DNA from: Streptomyces aurantiogriseus
Lineage (GTDB): Bacteria > Actinomycetota > Actinomycetes > Streptomycetales > Streptomycetaceae
Reading direction: 5' to 3'
Length of the DNA stretch: 64,000 nucleotides
Assembly (NCBI RefSeq): GCF_014649375.1
Contig: NZ_BMSX01000010.1
Location: 124,001-188,000, forward strand
Both the position numbers and the translations under genes were made by a program. Position 1 is the stretch's first letter. The number at the start of each line of letters is the position of its first letter. Of the stretch, positions 51,337 through 59,356 are shown in pieces. Under the pieces are notes generated by a model. That model was not told the origin of the DNA. It saw nothing but the letters and a program-made list of their open reading frames with translations, and did not search any database.

Positions 51337-51984
51337 CTAGGCCCGCTGCACCGGCAGCACGTCCGGTGACAGCGCCGCCGCCCGGGCGGTCGCCGCCGTC
51401 ATCCGGCGCCGGTGGTGCCGGCGGCACAGGACCTCGTATCCGATGGTGTCCGCCTGGTTGACGTCTCCGACGACGACCTGGGCGCCCTCGACGACCATCA
51501 CGCCGCCGACCGTGCGGGCGTTGTGCGTGGCGCGGGCGCCGCACCAGCACAGGGCCTCGACCTGGAGGACCTCGACGCGGTCGGCGAGTTCGACGAGCCG
51601 CTGGGAGCCGGGGAACAGCTTGGAGCGGAAGTCGGTCGTGATGCCGAAGGCGTAGACGTCGATGCCGAGGTCGTCGACCACGCGCGCGAGCTGGTCGATC
51701 TGCTCCTCCGCGAGGAACTGCGCCTCGTCCGCGATCACGTAGTCCGCGCGGCCGCCGTGCGAGAGGTGGTCGACGAGGTAGGCGTACAGGTCCTGCCCGT
51801 CCTTGACCTCGACGGCGTCGGTGACCAGGCCGAGGCGGGAGGACAGCTTGCCCTCTCCCGCGCGGTCGTCACGTGTGAAGATCATGCCCTGCAGGCCGCG
51901 TGCGGAACGGTTGTGCTCGATCTGGAGAGCCAGCGTCGACTTCCCGCAGTCCATGGTTCCGGAGAAGAACACCAGCTCGGGCAT
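51337..51984 (-). CDS. tdk: Thymidine kinase
   Basis: 215 aa. P-loop GTMDCGKS (9-16), DEAQF catalytic segment, and the C-terminal zinc/lasso region (CWCGARATHNAR and CRRHHRRR). Phosphorylates thymidine in the salvage pathway. ATG 51984 is the family start. It lies 44 bp behind the phosphodiesterase-type gene, probably in the same transcript. Confidence 0.94.
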   Translation of the reverse strand: MPELVFFSGTMDCGKSTLALQIEHNRSARGLQGMIFTRDDRAGEGKLSSRLGLVTDAVEVKDGQDLYAYLVDHLSHGGRADYVIADEAQFLAEEQIDQLARVVDDLGIDVYAFGITTDFRSKLFPGSQRLVELADRVEVLQVEALCWCGARATHNARTVGGVMVVEGAQVVVGDVNQADTIGYEVLCRRHHRRRMTAATARAAALSPDVLPVQRA

Positions 51985-52028
51985 GGCAAGTTGAGCACCT
52001 TTCGGCAAGGGAGAACAGGGGACGCGCT

Positions 52029-53225
52029 TCAGGAGCGTACTTCGAGCAGGGGGACCAACTGCTCGGCAGGGGTCATCGAGCCGTGGTTGCCGACCATCGC
52101 CGACTCCTTCGGCTCCCGCTCGGAGGCGATGATCAGGACGTCGTCCCGGGCGGCCGCGATCACATCGCCGAGACGGGCGTACACGCGCTCGTCGACCTGG
52201 TCGGGCCGCCCGAACCAGCCCGCGGCGATGGCCTCGTCCCGCGAGGCCACCCAGAACTGCTCCCCGAGCACCTCGCGCCAGCAGGTCAGGACGTCGTTCT
52301 CGGCGCCCGGTACGGCGTAGACGTGGCGGGCACGGCCCTCGCCGCCCAGGAGGGCGACGCCGGCGCGCAGTTCCCAGTCCTCGTCGAAATCGATGCGGTG
52401 CTGTTCGTCGAAGGGCACGTCGACCATGCCGTGGTCGGCGGTGACGTACAGCGCGCTGCGGGGCGGGAGTTGCTCCGCCAGGCGCTGGACGAGCCGGTCG
52501 ACGTACATGAGCTGGCCGCGCCAGGTGTCGGAGGAGACGCCGTAGCGGTGGCCGGCGCCGTCGAGTTCGGCGTAGTACGTGTAGACCAGGGAGCGGTCGC
52601 CGGCCGCGAGTTGCTCGGCGGCGACATCCATGCGCTCCTCGCCGGTCAGGCGCCCCAGGAACGTTCCGCCACTGAGCGCCACCTTGGTCAGCGGGGTGCT
52701 CTCGAAGGCGGGCGAGGACACCTGCGCGGCGTGCACACCCGCCGCGTCGGCCAGCTGGAAGACGGTGGGGTACGGCTGCCAGACGCGCGGCGAGGTCCAC
52801 GGCTGCCAGCGGAGCTGGTTCATCAGCTCGCCGGTGGCCGGATCGCGCACGGTGTAGCCGGGCAGGCCGTGGGCGCCCGGCGGAAGGCCGGTGCCGACGG
52901 AGGCGAGGGAGGTCGCGGTGGTCGCCGGGAAGCCGGCGGTGAGGGGGCGTCCGGTGCCGCCGCGCGAGCTGCCGAGGAGCGCGTGCAGGTAGGGCGCCTC
53001 GTCCGGGTGGGCCTGGATCTGCTCCCAGCCGAGTCCGTCGATCAGGAAGACGCAGTTGCGGTCGGCCGCGGTCAGTTCCGGAATCCCCGCGGTCAGGCCG
53101 GGTACGCCCATGCCCGCGGCCAGCGTGGGCAGCAGGTCGGCGAGGGAGCCGGAGCCGTACTCGGGGACGGGCGCGGAGGAGACGGCAAGGGGTTCCGGGT
53201 GGTCCCAGGATGCAAGCTGGGACAT
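52029..53225 (-). CDS. Alkaline-phosphatase-fold nucleotide pyrophosphatase/phosphodiesterase
   Basis: 398 aa. Metal and catalytic motifs of the type I phosphodiesterase family: FLIDGLGW, TTATSLAS (Thr nucleophile), ELDGAGHRYG, TADHGMVDV and NHGSM. There is no signal peptide, so it is likely cytoplasmic. ATG 53225 overlaps the DUF5998 stop by one base. Substrate (nucleotide, phospholipid head group or phosphonate) is unknown. Confidence 0.88.
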   Translation of the reverse strand: MSQLASWDHPEPLAVSSAPVPEYGSGSLADLLPTLAAGMGVPGLTAGIPELTAADRNCVFLIDGLGWEQIQAHPDEAPYLHALLGSSRGGTGRPLTAGFPATTATSLASVGTGLPPGAHGLPGYTVRDPATGELMNQLRWQPWTSPRVWQPYPTVFQLADAAGVHAAQVSSPAFESTPLTKVALSGGTFLGRLTGEERMDVAAEQLAAGDRSLVYTYYAELDGAGHRYGVSSDTWRGQLMYVDRLVQRLAEQLPPRSALYVTADHGMVDVPFDEQHRIDFDEDWELRAGVALLGGEGRARHVYAVPGAENDVLTCWREVLGEQFWVASRDEAIAAGWFGRPDQVDERVYARLGDVIAAARDDVLIIASEREPKESAMVGNHGSMTPAEQLVPLLEVRS

Positions 53226-53812
53226 CAGCGGGTGAGGTCCGCGGTCGCCTCGGAGAGCGCCTGCGCGAAGGCGAGCGCCTGGCGCACCGTCTCCGGGCCG
53301 TCCCCGGCCTCGCTGACGCGCAGGCTGAGGTCGTCCGCCGTCGAGTTGCCCGTGTAGCCGTGGTCGGCGTCGCAGTTGGGGTCGCCGCAGGCGGCCGGCT
53401 CCAGGTCGATGCGGGAGACGGCACCCCAGCCGATGGTCAGCACGACCTCGCGCGGCAGCGTGCCCGGCGTGTACGACTCCGGGTTGGCGACCACGCGGCT
53501 GACCACGACCGACGAGATCCGGCCGAGCTTCACGGACTCGGTGGACGTCGTGGCGTACGGCGTCGGGGAGGTGGTGTCGGCGGCCTGCTCGTCGGTGTGG
53601 CTGACGATGAAGCGGTTGCCGGTGAGGACCAGCACGGTCACATGCCGGCGCACCTCGTTCTGGTCGAACGTGGTCTCCTGGTGGACCAGGTACGACCGCA
53701 TGGGCTCGCCGCCCACAGCGGCCTCCACCGCCTCGGCCACGAGGGCCGGGTAGTAGCCGCTGCGCTCGATCGCCGCACGCAGCCCCTGGGTCGTCGTACT
53801 GGTCTTGGCCAT
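53225..53812 (-). CDS. DUF5998 protein
   Basis: 195 aa soluble protein of the actinobacterial DUF5998 family (FDQNEVRRHVTVLVLTGNRF, then PNCDADHGYTG). ATG 53812 (MAKTS) is preferred over ATG 53821. It heads a likely operon with the phosphodiesterase-type enzyme and thymidine kinase. Function is unknown. Confidence 0.82.
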   Translation of the reverse strand: MAKTSTTTQGLRAAIERSGYYPALVAEAVEAAVGGEPMRSYLVHQETTFDQNEVRRHVTVLVLTGNRFIVSHTDEQAADTTSPTPYATTSTESVKLGRISSVVVSRVVANPESYTPGTLPREVVLTIGWGAVSRIDLEPAACGDPNCDADHGYTGNSTADDLSLRVSEAGDGPETVRQALAFAQALSEATADLTR

Positions 53813-53864
53813 GCCGTCCATCCTACGGGGACCCACTGACTGCGAGGGACCGCTCGCGGTCGCT

Positions 53865-56660
53865 TCAGTACGCGGGGAGCGTCCGGGGGCCGAGGTCGTC
53901 GCGGGCGGGCGGGGGCGCGAGGCGTACCGAGGCGCCGAGGACGCTCAGGCCGTGCGGGGCGACGACGACCGGCTCCAGGGTGACCGCGACGACCTCCGGG
54001 TGGTCGTCGACCAGGCGGGACACCCGCACCAGCAGCTCCTCCAGGGCGGGGGTGTCGACGGGTGTGGAGCCGCGCCAGCCGAACAGGAGGGGTGCCGTCC
54101 GGATCGAGCGGACCAGGGAGGTCGCGTCGCGGTCGGTGACCGGGATCAGGCGGTGCGCCATGTCGCCGAGCAGTTGTGAGGTCGGCCCGGCGAGGCCGAA
54201 CGACAGCACGGCTCCGGCCGCCGGGTCGATGACCGCGCGGACGATGGTGTCGACCCCGCGCGGGGCCATGGCCTGGACGACCGGACGCACCTCCTCCGGC
54301 TTCCCGAACAGCTCGGTCAACTCGGCGTACGCCCGCCGCAGTTGCTCCTCGTCCGCGAGATCGAGCCGGACGCCGCCCAGGTCGGCGCGGTGGCGCAGGT
54401 GGGGGGCGGTGGCCTTGAGGGCGACGGGGTAGCCGAGGGCGCCGGCGGCCCGGGCGGCCTCGTCCGGGGTCGGCGCGGGGATGGCACGGCGCACGGGGAC
54501 GCCGTACCGGCCGAGCAGCTCGCAGGTCTCGTCGGTGCCGAGGGTGAGGCCCTGCCCGCGCGCGAGGAGTCCGCCGATCAGCTCGGCGGCGCCCTTCTCG
54601 TCGATGTCCTCGTACTCGGGCACCTTGCCGGGGTCGGCGGCCTCGCGCCGCCACTGCGCGTACTTCACGGCCTCGGCGAGGGCGCGGACCGCGCGTTCGG
54701 CGGCGGGGTACGCGGGGATGAGGTGGGCGCCCTCGGGTGCCTCGGTCACGGGGGCCGGTGGTGTCCCGGCCTCCGGCGTCGCGCTCCGCGCGCGTGGGGA
54801 GGTGCTCGTCGCGGCCGACAGGGCTTCCGCGAGGCCGCCGAGCTCCACGTGCACGACAAGCACGGGCTTGGCGGGGCCCGTGGCCGCGGCGGAGCGCAGG
54901 GCTTCCGCCAGTTCCGCGTCGCCGGGCGACGCCTCTCCGATCGCCGGGATCGCCGTCACCACGACCGCGTCGCAGGTCTCGTCGCCCAGGGCGCGCGCCA
55001 GCGCCGCGTGGAAGTCCTCCGCCGACGCCTCCGTGGTCAGGTCCAGCGGCGGCTGCGGGCGCAGCCCCTCGGAGAGGCAGGCGTCGTAGGTCAGCAGGCC
55101 GAGCGACTCGGAGTTGCCCAGGATCGCCACCCGTGGACCTCTCGGCAGCGGCTGGCGGGCGAGCAGCAGGCCCGCGTCCACCAGCTCGGTGATGGTGTCC
55201 ACGCGGATCACGCCGGCCTGCCGCAGCAGCGCGGACACCGTCGCGTGCGGCAGCCGCGTGGCCCGTACGGTGTGGCCCTGTGGAGCGGAACCGGCGCCCT
55301 GCACCACCACCAGCGGCTTCGCCGCCGCCGTACGCCGCGCGAGGCGGGTGAACTTGCGGGGGTTGCCGATGGACTCGAGGTACATGAGGGCGACGTCGGT
55401 GTCGGGGTCGTCGTACCAGTACTGCAGGACGTCGTTGCCGGAGACGTCGGCGCGGTTGCCGGAGGAGACGAACGTCGACACGCCCGTGACGCCGGTGACG
55501 CCTCCGCCGCGTCGGTGGAGGCGGGAGAGCAGGGCGATGCCGATGGCGCCGGACTGGGCGAACAGGCCGATCCGGCCGGTCCGCGGCATCTGCGGGGCCA
55601 GGGAGGCGTTCAGCCGCACCTCCGGGGAGGTGTTGATGATCCCGAAGGCGTTGGGGCCGATGATCCGCATCCCGTACGCGCGCGCGTGCCGCACGAGTTC
55701 GCGCTGGCGCTCGCGTCCCTCGGGGCCGCTCTCGGCGTAGCCGGCGGCGAGGACGACGAGGCCCTGCACGCCGTGCTCGCCGCATTCGGCGACGACCTCG
55801 GGCACGTGGTCCGCCGGCACGGCGACGACCGCGACGTCGACCGGCTCGTCGATGTCGCGCACCGAGCGGTGGGCGGGCACCCCGTCGAACTCCTTCAGGT
55901 CCTGCGGGAAGGCCTTGTTCACGGCGTACAGGCGCCCGGTGAAGCCGGCCTGGCGGAGGTTGCCGAGGACGCTGCGGCCGACGCCGCCGGAGGTGCGGCC
56001 GGTGCCGACGACGGCGACCGAGCCGGGCGTCAGCAGCCGCCGTACGGAGCGGGCCTCGGCGCGCTGCTCCCGCGCGCGCTGCACGGCCAGGGAGCGCTCG
56101 GTGGGTTCGAGGTCGAACTCCAGGCGGACGACGCCGTCCTCGAAGCTGCGCTTCTGGGTGTACCCGGCGTCCGTGAACACCTTGATCATCTTGGTGTTGG
56201 CGGGGAGGACCTCGGCGGCGAACCGGCGGATGCCGCGCTCGCGTGCGACGGCCGCGACGTGTTCCAGGAGTGCGGAGGCCACGCCCCTGCCCTGGTGGGC
56301 GTCCTGCACGAGGAAGGCGACCTCGGCCTCGTCGGCGGGCGCGGAGGCGGGCAGACCGTCGGCACCGATGCGGTCATAGCGTACGGTGGCGATGAACTCG
56401 CCGCCTACCGTGGCCGCGAGTCCCACCCGGTCCACAAAGTCGTGGTGCGTGAAGCGGTGGACGTCCTTGGCGGACAGACGCGGGTAGGGCGCGAAGAAGC
56501 GGTAGTACTTCGACTCGTCCGAGACCTGCTCGTAGAAGCTGACCAGGCGCTCGGCGTCATCAACGGTGATGGGGCGGATGCGCGCGGTGCCGCCGTCGCG
56601 CAGCACCACGTCGGCTTCCCAGTGGGCGGGGTACTCGTGCCGGTCCGAGGCGCTCTGCAT
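53865..56660 (-). CDS. PatA-like protein acetyltransferase (GNAT plus NDP-forming acyl-CoA synthetase domains)
   Basis: 931 aa. An N-terminal GNAT domain (about 10-165; QDAHQGRGVASALLEHVAA holds the acetyl-CoA loop) is followed by a CoA-binding domain (GSVAVVGTGRTSGGVGRSVL), flavodoxin-like ligase domains and a C-terminal ATP-grasp domain (YGVPVRRAIPAPTPDEAARA). This GNAT-first order is that of Streptomyces PatA, the reverse of enterobacterial Pat, and PatA acetylates acyl-CoA synthetases to switch them off. ATG 56660 (MQSASDRHEY) is chosen. It is divergent from ptsH. Confidence 0.9.
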   Translation of the reverse strand: MQSASDRHEYPAHWEADVVLRDGGTARIRPITVDDAERLVSFYEQVSDESKYYRFFAPYPRLSAKDVHRFTHHDFVDRVGLAATVGGEFIATVRYDRIGADGLPASAPADEAEVAFLVQDAHQGRGVASALLEHVAAVARERGIRRFAAEVLPANTKMIKVFTDAGYTQKRSFEDGVVRLEFDLEPTERSLAVQRAREQRAEARSVRRLLTPGSVAVVGTGRTSGGVGRSVLGNLRQAGFTGRLYAVNKAFPQDLKEFDGVPAHRSVRDIDEPVDVAVVAVPADHVPEVVAECGEHGVQGLVVLAAGYAESGPEGRERQRELVRHARAYGMRIIGPNAFGIINTSPEVRLNASLAPQMPRTGRIGLFAQSGAIGIALLSRLHRRGGGVTGVTGVSTFVSSGNRADVSGNDVLQYWYDDPDTDVALMYLESIGNPRKFTRLARRTAAAKPLVVVQGAGSAPQGHTVRATRLPHATVSALLRQAGVIRVDTITELVDAGLLLARQPLPRGPRVAILGNSESLGLLTYDACLSEGLRPQPPLDLTTEASAEDFHAALARALGDETCDAVVVTAIPAIGEASPGDAELAEALRSAAATGPAKPVLVVHVELGGLAEALSAATSTSPRARSATPEAGTPPAPVTEAPEGAHLIPAYPAAERAVRALAEAVKYAQWRREAADPGKVPEYEDIDEKGAAELIGGLLARGQGLTLGTDETCELLGRYGVPVRRAIPAPTPDEAARAAGALGYPVALKATAPHLRHRADLGGVRLDLADEEQLRRAYAELTELFGKPEEVRPVVQAMAPRGVDTIVRAVIDPAAGAVLSFGLAGPTSQLLGDMAHRLIPVTDRDATSLVRSIRTAPLLFGWRGSTPVDTPALEELLVRVSRLVDDHPEVVAVTLEPVVVAPHGLSVLGASVRLAPPPARDDLGPRTLPAY

Positions 56661-56799
56661 GGGGCCCAGAGTACGGCTCGCGTACGACAACGGCGCGAGG
56701 CAGTCTGTGGAGGACGGAAGTCGGATCGAGGCCGAGGTCCGACGACCACACCGGGACGGGTCGCAAGCACCCGTCCCGTCCACGCTTCACGTGTGGAAC

Positions 56800-56815
56800 A
56801 CTGGTCTAGACAACC
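56800..56815 (+). promoter_or_regulatory. DasR-responsive element (dre) upstream of ptsH
   Basis: ACTGGTCTAGACAACC matches the recalled dre consensus ACTGGTCTAGACCACT in the first 12 bases and at 14 of 16 overall, including the palindromic core GGTCTAGAC. It lies 24 bp before the ptsH ATG, so DasR would block transcription until N-acetylglucosamine-derived sugar phosphate accumulates. Confidence 0.85.
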
Positions 56816-56838
56816 TGAACACTGAAGGGCAGCATCAC

Positions 56839-57120
56839 ATGGCTGAGCGCCGCGTCAACGTCGGCTGGGCCGAGGGCCTTCACGCCCGCCCCGCCTCCAT
56901 CTTCGTCCGAGCCGCCACGGCCGCAGGCGTCCCGGTGACGATCGCCAAGGCGGGCGGCACCCCCGTCAACGCGGCTTCCATGCTGGCCGTTCTCGGCCTG
57001 GGCGCCAAGGGCGGCGAGGAGATCGTCCTCGCCTCCGACGCCGAGGGCGCGGACGCCGCCCTCGACCGGCTGGCCAAGCTGGTCTCCGAGGGGCTCGAGG
57101 AGCTCCCCGAGACCGTCTGA
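56839..57120 (+). CDS. ptsH: Phosphocarrier protein HPr
   Basis: 93 aa. Active-site GLHARPAS with His15, the residue phosphorylated by enzyme I, and a NAASMLAVLGLGA segment around Ser47. HPr passes phosphate from PEP to sugar-specific permeases such as the N-acetylglucosamine system. ATG 56839 follows GAAGGG. A DasR site lies in its promoter and an intrinsic terminator follows. Confidence 0.95.
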   Translation: MAERRVNVGWAEGLHARPASIFVRAATAAGVPVTIAKAGGTPVNAASMLAVLGLGAKGGEEIVLASDAEGADAALDRLAKLVSEGLEELPETV

Positions 57121-57137
57121 GTCTCGCCGACAGGACG

Positions 57138-57183
57138 CGCGGAGCCGCGTCGCCCCTTGCCGGGCGGCGCGGCTCCGCGTTTT
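57138..57183 (+). terminator. Intrinsic terminator of ptsH
   Basis: CGCGGAGCCGCG (57138-57149) pairs perfectly with CGCGGCTCCGCG (57168-57179) across an 18-base loop and is followed by TTTT. It lies 18 bp after the ptsH stop. Confidence 0.88.
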
Positions 57184-57337
57184 CCGCCCAGGCACTTCGG
57201 AGAAATTGCCGGAGGCATGCCGGGAAAAGTCCGCGAGCGCACCGAGAGCGCGTCTCCGGAAAATTCCGGGCGCGCGAGAAAAGGGCAGCGGAAATACAGC
57301 TCCGCCGAATATCCCTTCTTTGTATACGGCCCCCGTG

Positions 57338-58030
57338 TTAATGCCGCAGGCCCGACATGTTTACGACGTGTTGCGAAGTCCTCACACGGTCCGGGCGGTC
57401 CCCGCCGGAAAAGCGCAGCCGGTGTGCGGAGGTCGCGCGCTCGGTGTGCAGCGCCGTGATCGCCCGCGCGCGCTCGCCGTCGCCGCGCGCCACCGCGTCC
57501 ACGATGGCGCCGTGCTCCGTCCAGGACTCCACGGGGTTGGCCGGTGCCTCCACCGCGTACATCCAGGCGATCTTGTGGCGCAGCTGGGTGAGTGTCGAGG
57601 TCAGGGCGTGGCTGCCGGAGGCCTGGGCGAGCGTCTCGTGGAACCAGCCGCCCAGGGAGCGCAGATCCTCGCTGTTGCCCCTCCTGGCGCGCTCCTGGCC
57701 CAGCCGGACGAGGCCACGGAGCACCTTCAGGTGCGCCTCCGTGCGCCGCTGGGCGGCCCGGGCGGCGCCGAGCGGCTCCAGGAGCATGCGCATCTCCAGC
57801 AGGTCGGCGGCCTCCTGCTCGGTCGGTTCGGCGACGCACGCGCCTGCGTGCCGCCGCGTGACGACGAAGCCCTCCGCCTCCAGCGTGCGCAGCGCCTCCC
57901 GGACGGGGACGCGCGAGACGCCGTAGCGACGGGCCAGGAGTTCCTCGGTGAGGCGGCTGCCGCGCTCGTAGACACCCGCGACGATGTCGTCCCGGATGGC
58001 CGTGCACACCGAGTGCGCCGGAATACGCAT
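57338..58030 (-). CDS. GntR-family (FadR/FCD-type) transcriptional regulator
   Basis: 230 aa. N-terminal winged helix (YGVSRVPVREALRTLEAEGF, near 37-56) and a C-terminal helical FCD ligand domain (about 75-205, with WFHETLAQASGS and EHGAIVDAVARGD). Such regulators bind a carboxylate or sugar acid. ATG 58030 follows GGAGG. The gene stands alone; its target is not evident, though autoregulation is usual. Confidence 0.9.
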   Translation of the reverse strand: MRIPAHSVCTAIRDDIVAGVYERGSRLTEELLARRYGVSRVPVREALRTLEAEGFVVTRRHAGACVAEPTEQEAADLLEMRMLLEPLGAARAAQRRTEAHLKVLRGLVRLGQERARRGNSEDLRSLGGWFHETLAQASGSHALTSTLTQLRHKIAWMYAVEAPANPVESWTEHGAIVDAVARGDGERARAITALHTERATSAHRLRFSGGDRPDRVRTSQHVVNMSGLRH

Positions 58031-58170
58031 GACCGACCTCCGCCTTAATCCCCGTGAAACGTCGACGATTGACGTGTGTTCAGTGACTCTATTGCAATGA
58101 GCCGGAATTTCCGATGGCAGGCCGGAATCCAGGGATATTTTTTGGACAGCGGGGCGCGTGAAACGGCGAA

Positions 58171-58196
58171 AGCCCCGGCCGCTCGGGGCCGGGGCT
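58171..58196 (-). terminator. Terminator of the M23 peptidase gene
   Basis: AGCCCCGGCC (58171-58180) and GGCCGGGGCT (58187-58196) around a six-base loop. On the minus strand TTCGCC follows. It lies 23 bp after the peptidase stop. Confidence 0.8.
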
Positions 58197-58219
58197 GGAC
58201 GATCTGTCGCCGTGCGTCC

Positions 58220-58975
58220 TCAGACGTTCACGCCGTGCTTGCGGAGGTAGGCGACCGGGTCGATGTCCGAGCCGTACTCCGGGGTGGTACGGGCCTCGAA
58301 GTGCAGGTGCGGGCCGGTGACGTTGCCGGTCGCGCCGGAGAGGCCGATCCGCTGGCCCGGGGTGACCTTCTGGCCCACCGAGACGCTGATGGACGACAGA
58401 TGGCCGTACTGGGTGTACGTGCCGTCGTTCATCCGGATCACGACCTGGTTGCCGTAGGCGCCGCCCCAGCCGGCCTCGACGACCGTGCCTAGCCCGACCG
58501 CGTGCACGGAAGTGCCGCTCGAGGCGTGGAAGTCGATGCCGGTGTGGCTGCCGGAGGACCACAGGGAGCCGCCGGACCTGTAGCCGGTGGAGACGTAGGA
58601 GCTGGTGATCGGCGACACGAAGGTGCTGAGGCGCTTGCGCTCGGCCTCCCGGGCGGCGCGGGCCCGGACCTCGCGCTCCGCCTTGACCTTCGCGGCGGCC
58701 TGTTCCGCGGCCAGCTTGCGCGCGGCCTCCTCCTGGGCGGCCTGCTTCTGCGCGGCGGCCTGGTCGTCGATCTGCGCGGCGACGGTCTCGCCGATGGTGA
58801 CGACGGGGATGAGGCCGGTCTGCTCGGCGGAGGGCTCCGCGGCCATGGCGGGGCCGGAGGCCGCGGTACCGATGACGCCGGTGGTGGTGAGCGCCGCGAT
58901 GCCCGCCGCACGGGCGGTGGTGCGCTTCATCCGACTGGGACGACGGTGCTTCCCGGTGGCGCAGGTGAACGCCAT
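58220..58975 (-). CDS. Secreted M23 (LytM-type) peptidoglycan endopeptidase
   Basis: 251 aa. Signal peptide with basic start and Ala-rich core (RAAGIAALTTTGVIGTAASG, cut near AMA). An Ala/Glu/Lys coiled-coil region at about 60-120 precedes the M23 zinc site HTGIDFHA, GHLSS and GPHLHFE. It hydrolyses peptide cross-links in the cell wall. ATG 58975 is chosen; MKRTT at 58930 is a possible shorter start. It is controlled by a c-di-AMP riboswitch in its leader. Confidence 0.93.
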   Translation of the reverse strand: MAFTCATGKHRRPSRMKRTTARAAGIAALTTTGVIGTAASGPAMAAEPSAEQTGLIPVVTIGETVAAQIDDQAAAQKQAAQEEAARKLAAEQAAAKVKAEREVRARAAREAERKRLSTFVSPITSSYVSTGYRSGGSLWSSGSHTGIDFHASSGTSVHAVGLGTVVEAGWGGAYGNQVVIRMNDGTYTQYGHLSSISVSVGQKVTPGQRIGLSGATGNVTGPHLHFEARTTPEYGSDIDPVAYLRKHGVNV

Positions 58976-59000
58976 GAAGTGAGCGGTCCTTTCCTTCCCT

Positions 59001-59145
59001 CTCGCCTACCGGGTTAGCTGACGGGTTCGGAGCAGGAAGGTCTCCTACGGGCCCCCTCGCGCAACGCGCGGGTGCCCGATTCACCCCAGGGACTGCCTAG
59101 TTGGGTCCCCGGCTCCCCTGGCTCGCGCCGTACGGGGACTCGGCG
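59001..59145 (-). promoter_or_regulatory. ydaO-type cyclic-di-AMP riboswitch
   Basis: On the minus strand the leader contains, in order, CCAGGGGAGCCGGGGACCCA, GGGGTGAATCGGGCACCC, CCCGTAGGAGACCTTCC and GAACCCGTCAGCTAACCCGG followed by TAGGCGAGAGG. These are the conserved segments and order of the ydaO c-di-AMP riboswitch. It sits about 26 nt from the M23 start codon. In Streptomyces this class controls cell-wall hydrolase genes (established). High c-di-AMP normally reduces expression. Confidence 0.92.
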
Positions 59146-59356
59146 ATGACTGTCCGGTGCCGCGGATGCGGCGCACTGCCCGACGAACAGCCCGGATGAA
59201 ACTAGACGCGGCCGCTGTCAATCCCCAAACGGAACGCGGCTTTTGTAGCGCATGCCACAGGGCAGACAGGCAACCTCTCCCTCAATTCGGACATCAGGGA
59301 GCCCTGGTGACGCTTCCGTCGACCAGGGCCCCTACGCGCGTGTGCCGTCGCGGTGC

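Noticed and set aside
57200..57337. AT-richer stretch between ptsH and the GntR gene
   Set aside because: Examined for an RNA gene or attachment site; no clover-leaf, repeat or hairpin beyond the ptsH terminator was found.
59215..59220. TTGACA on the minus strand upstream of the riboswitch
   Set aside because: No -10-like hexamer at 16-18 bases; the nearest (TAGTTT) is only 11 bases away.
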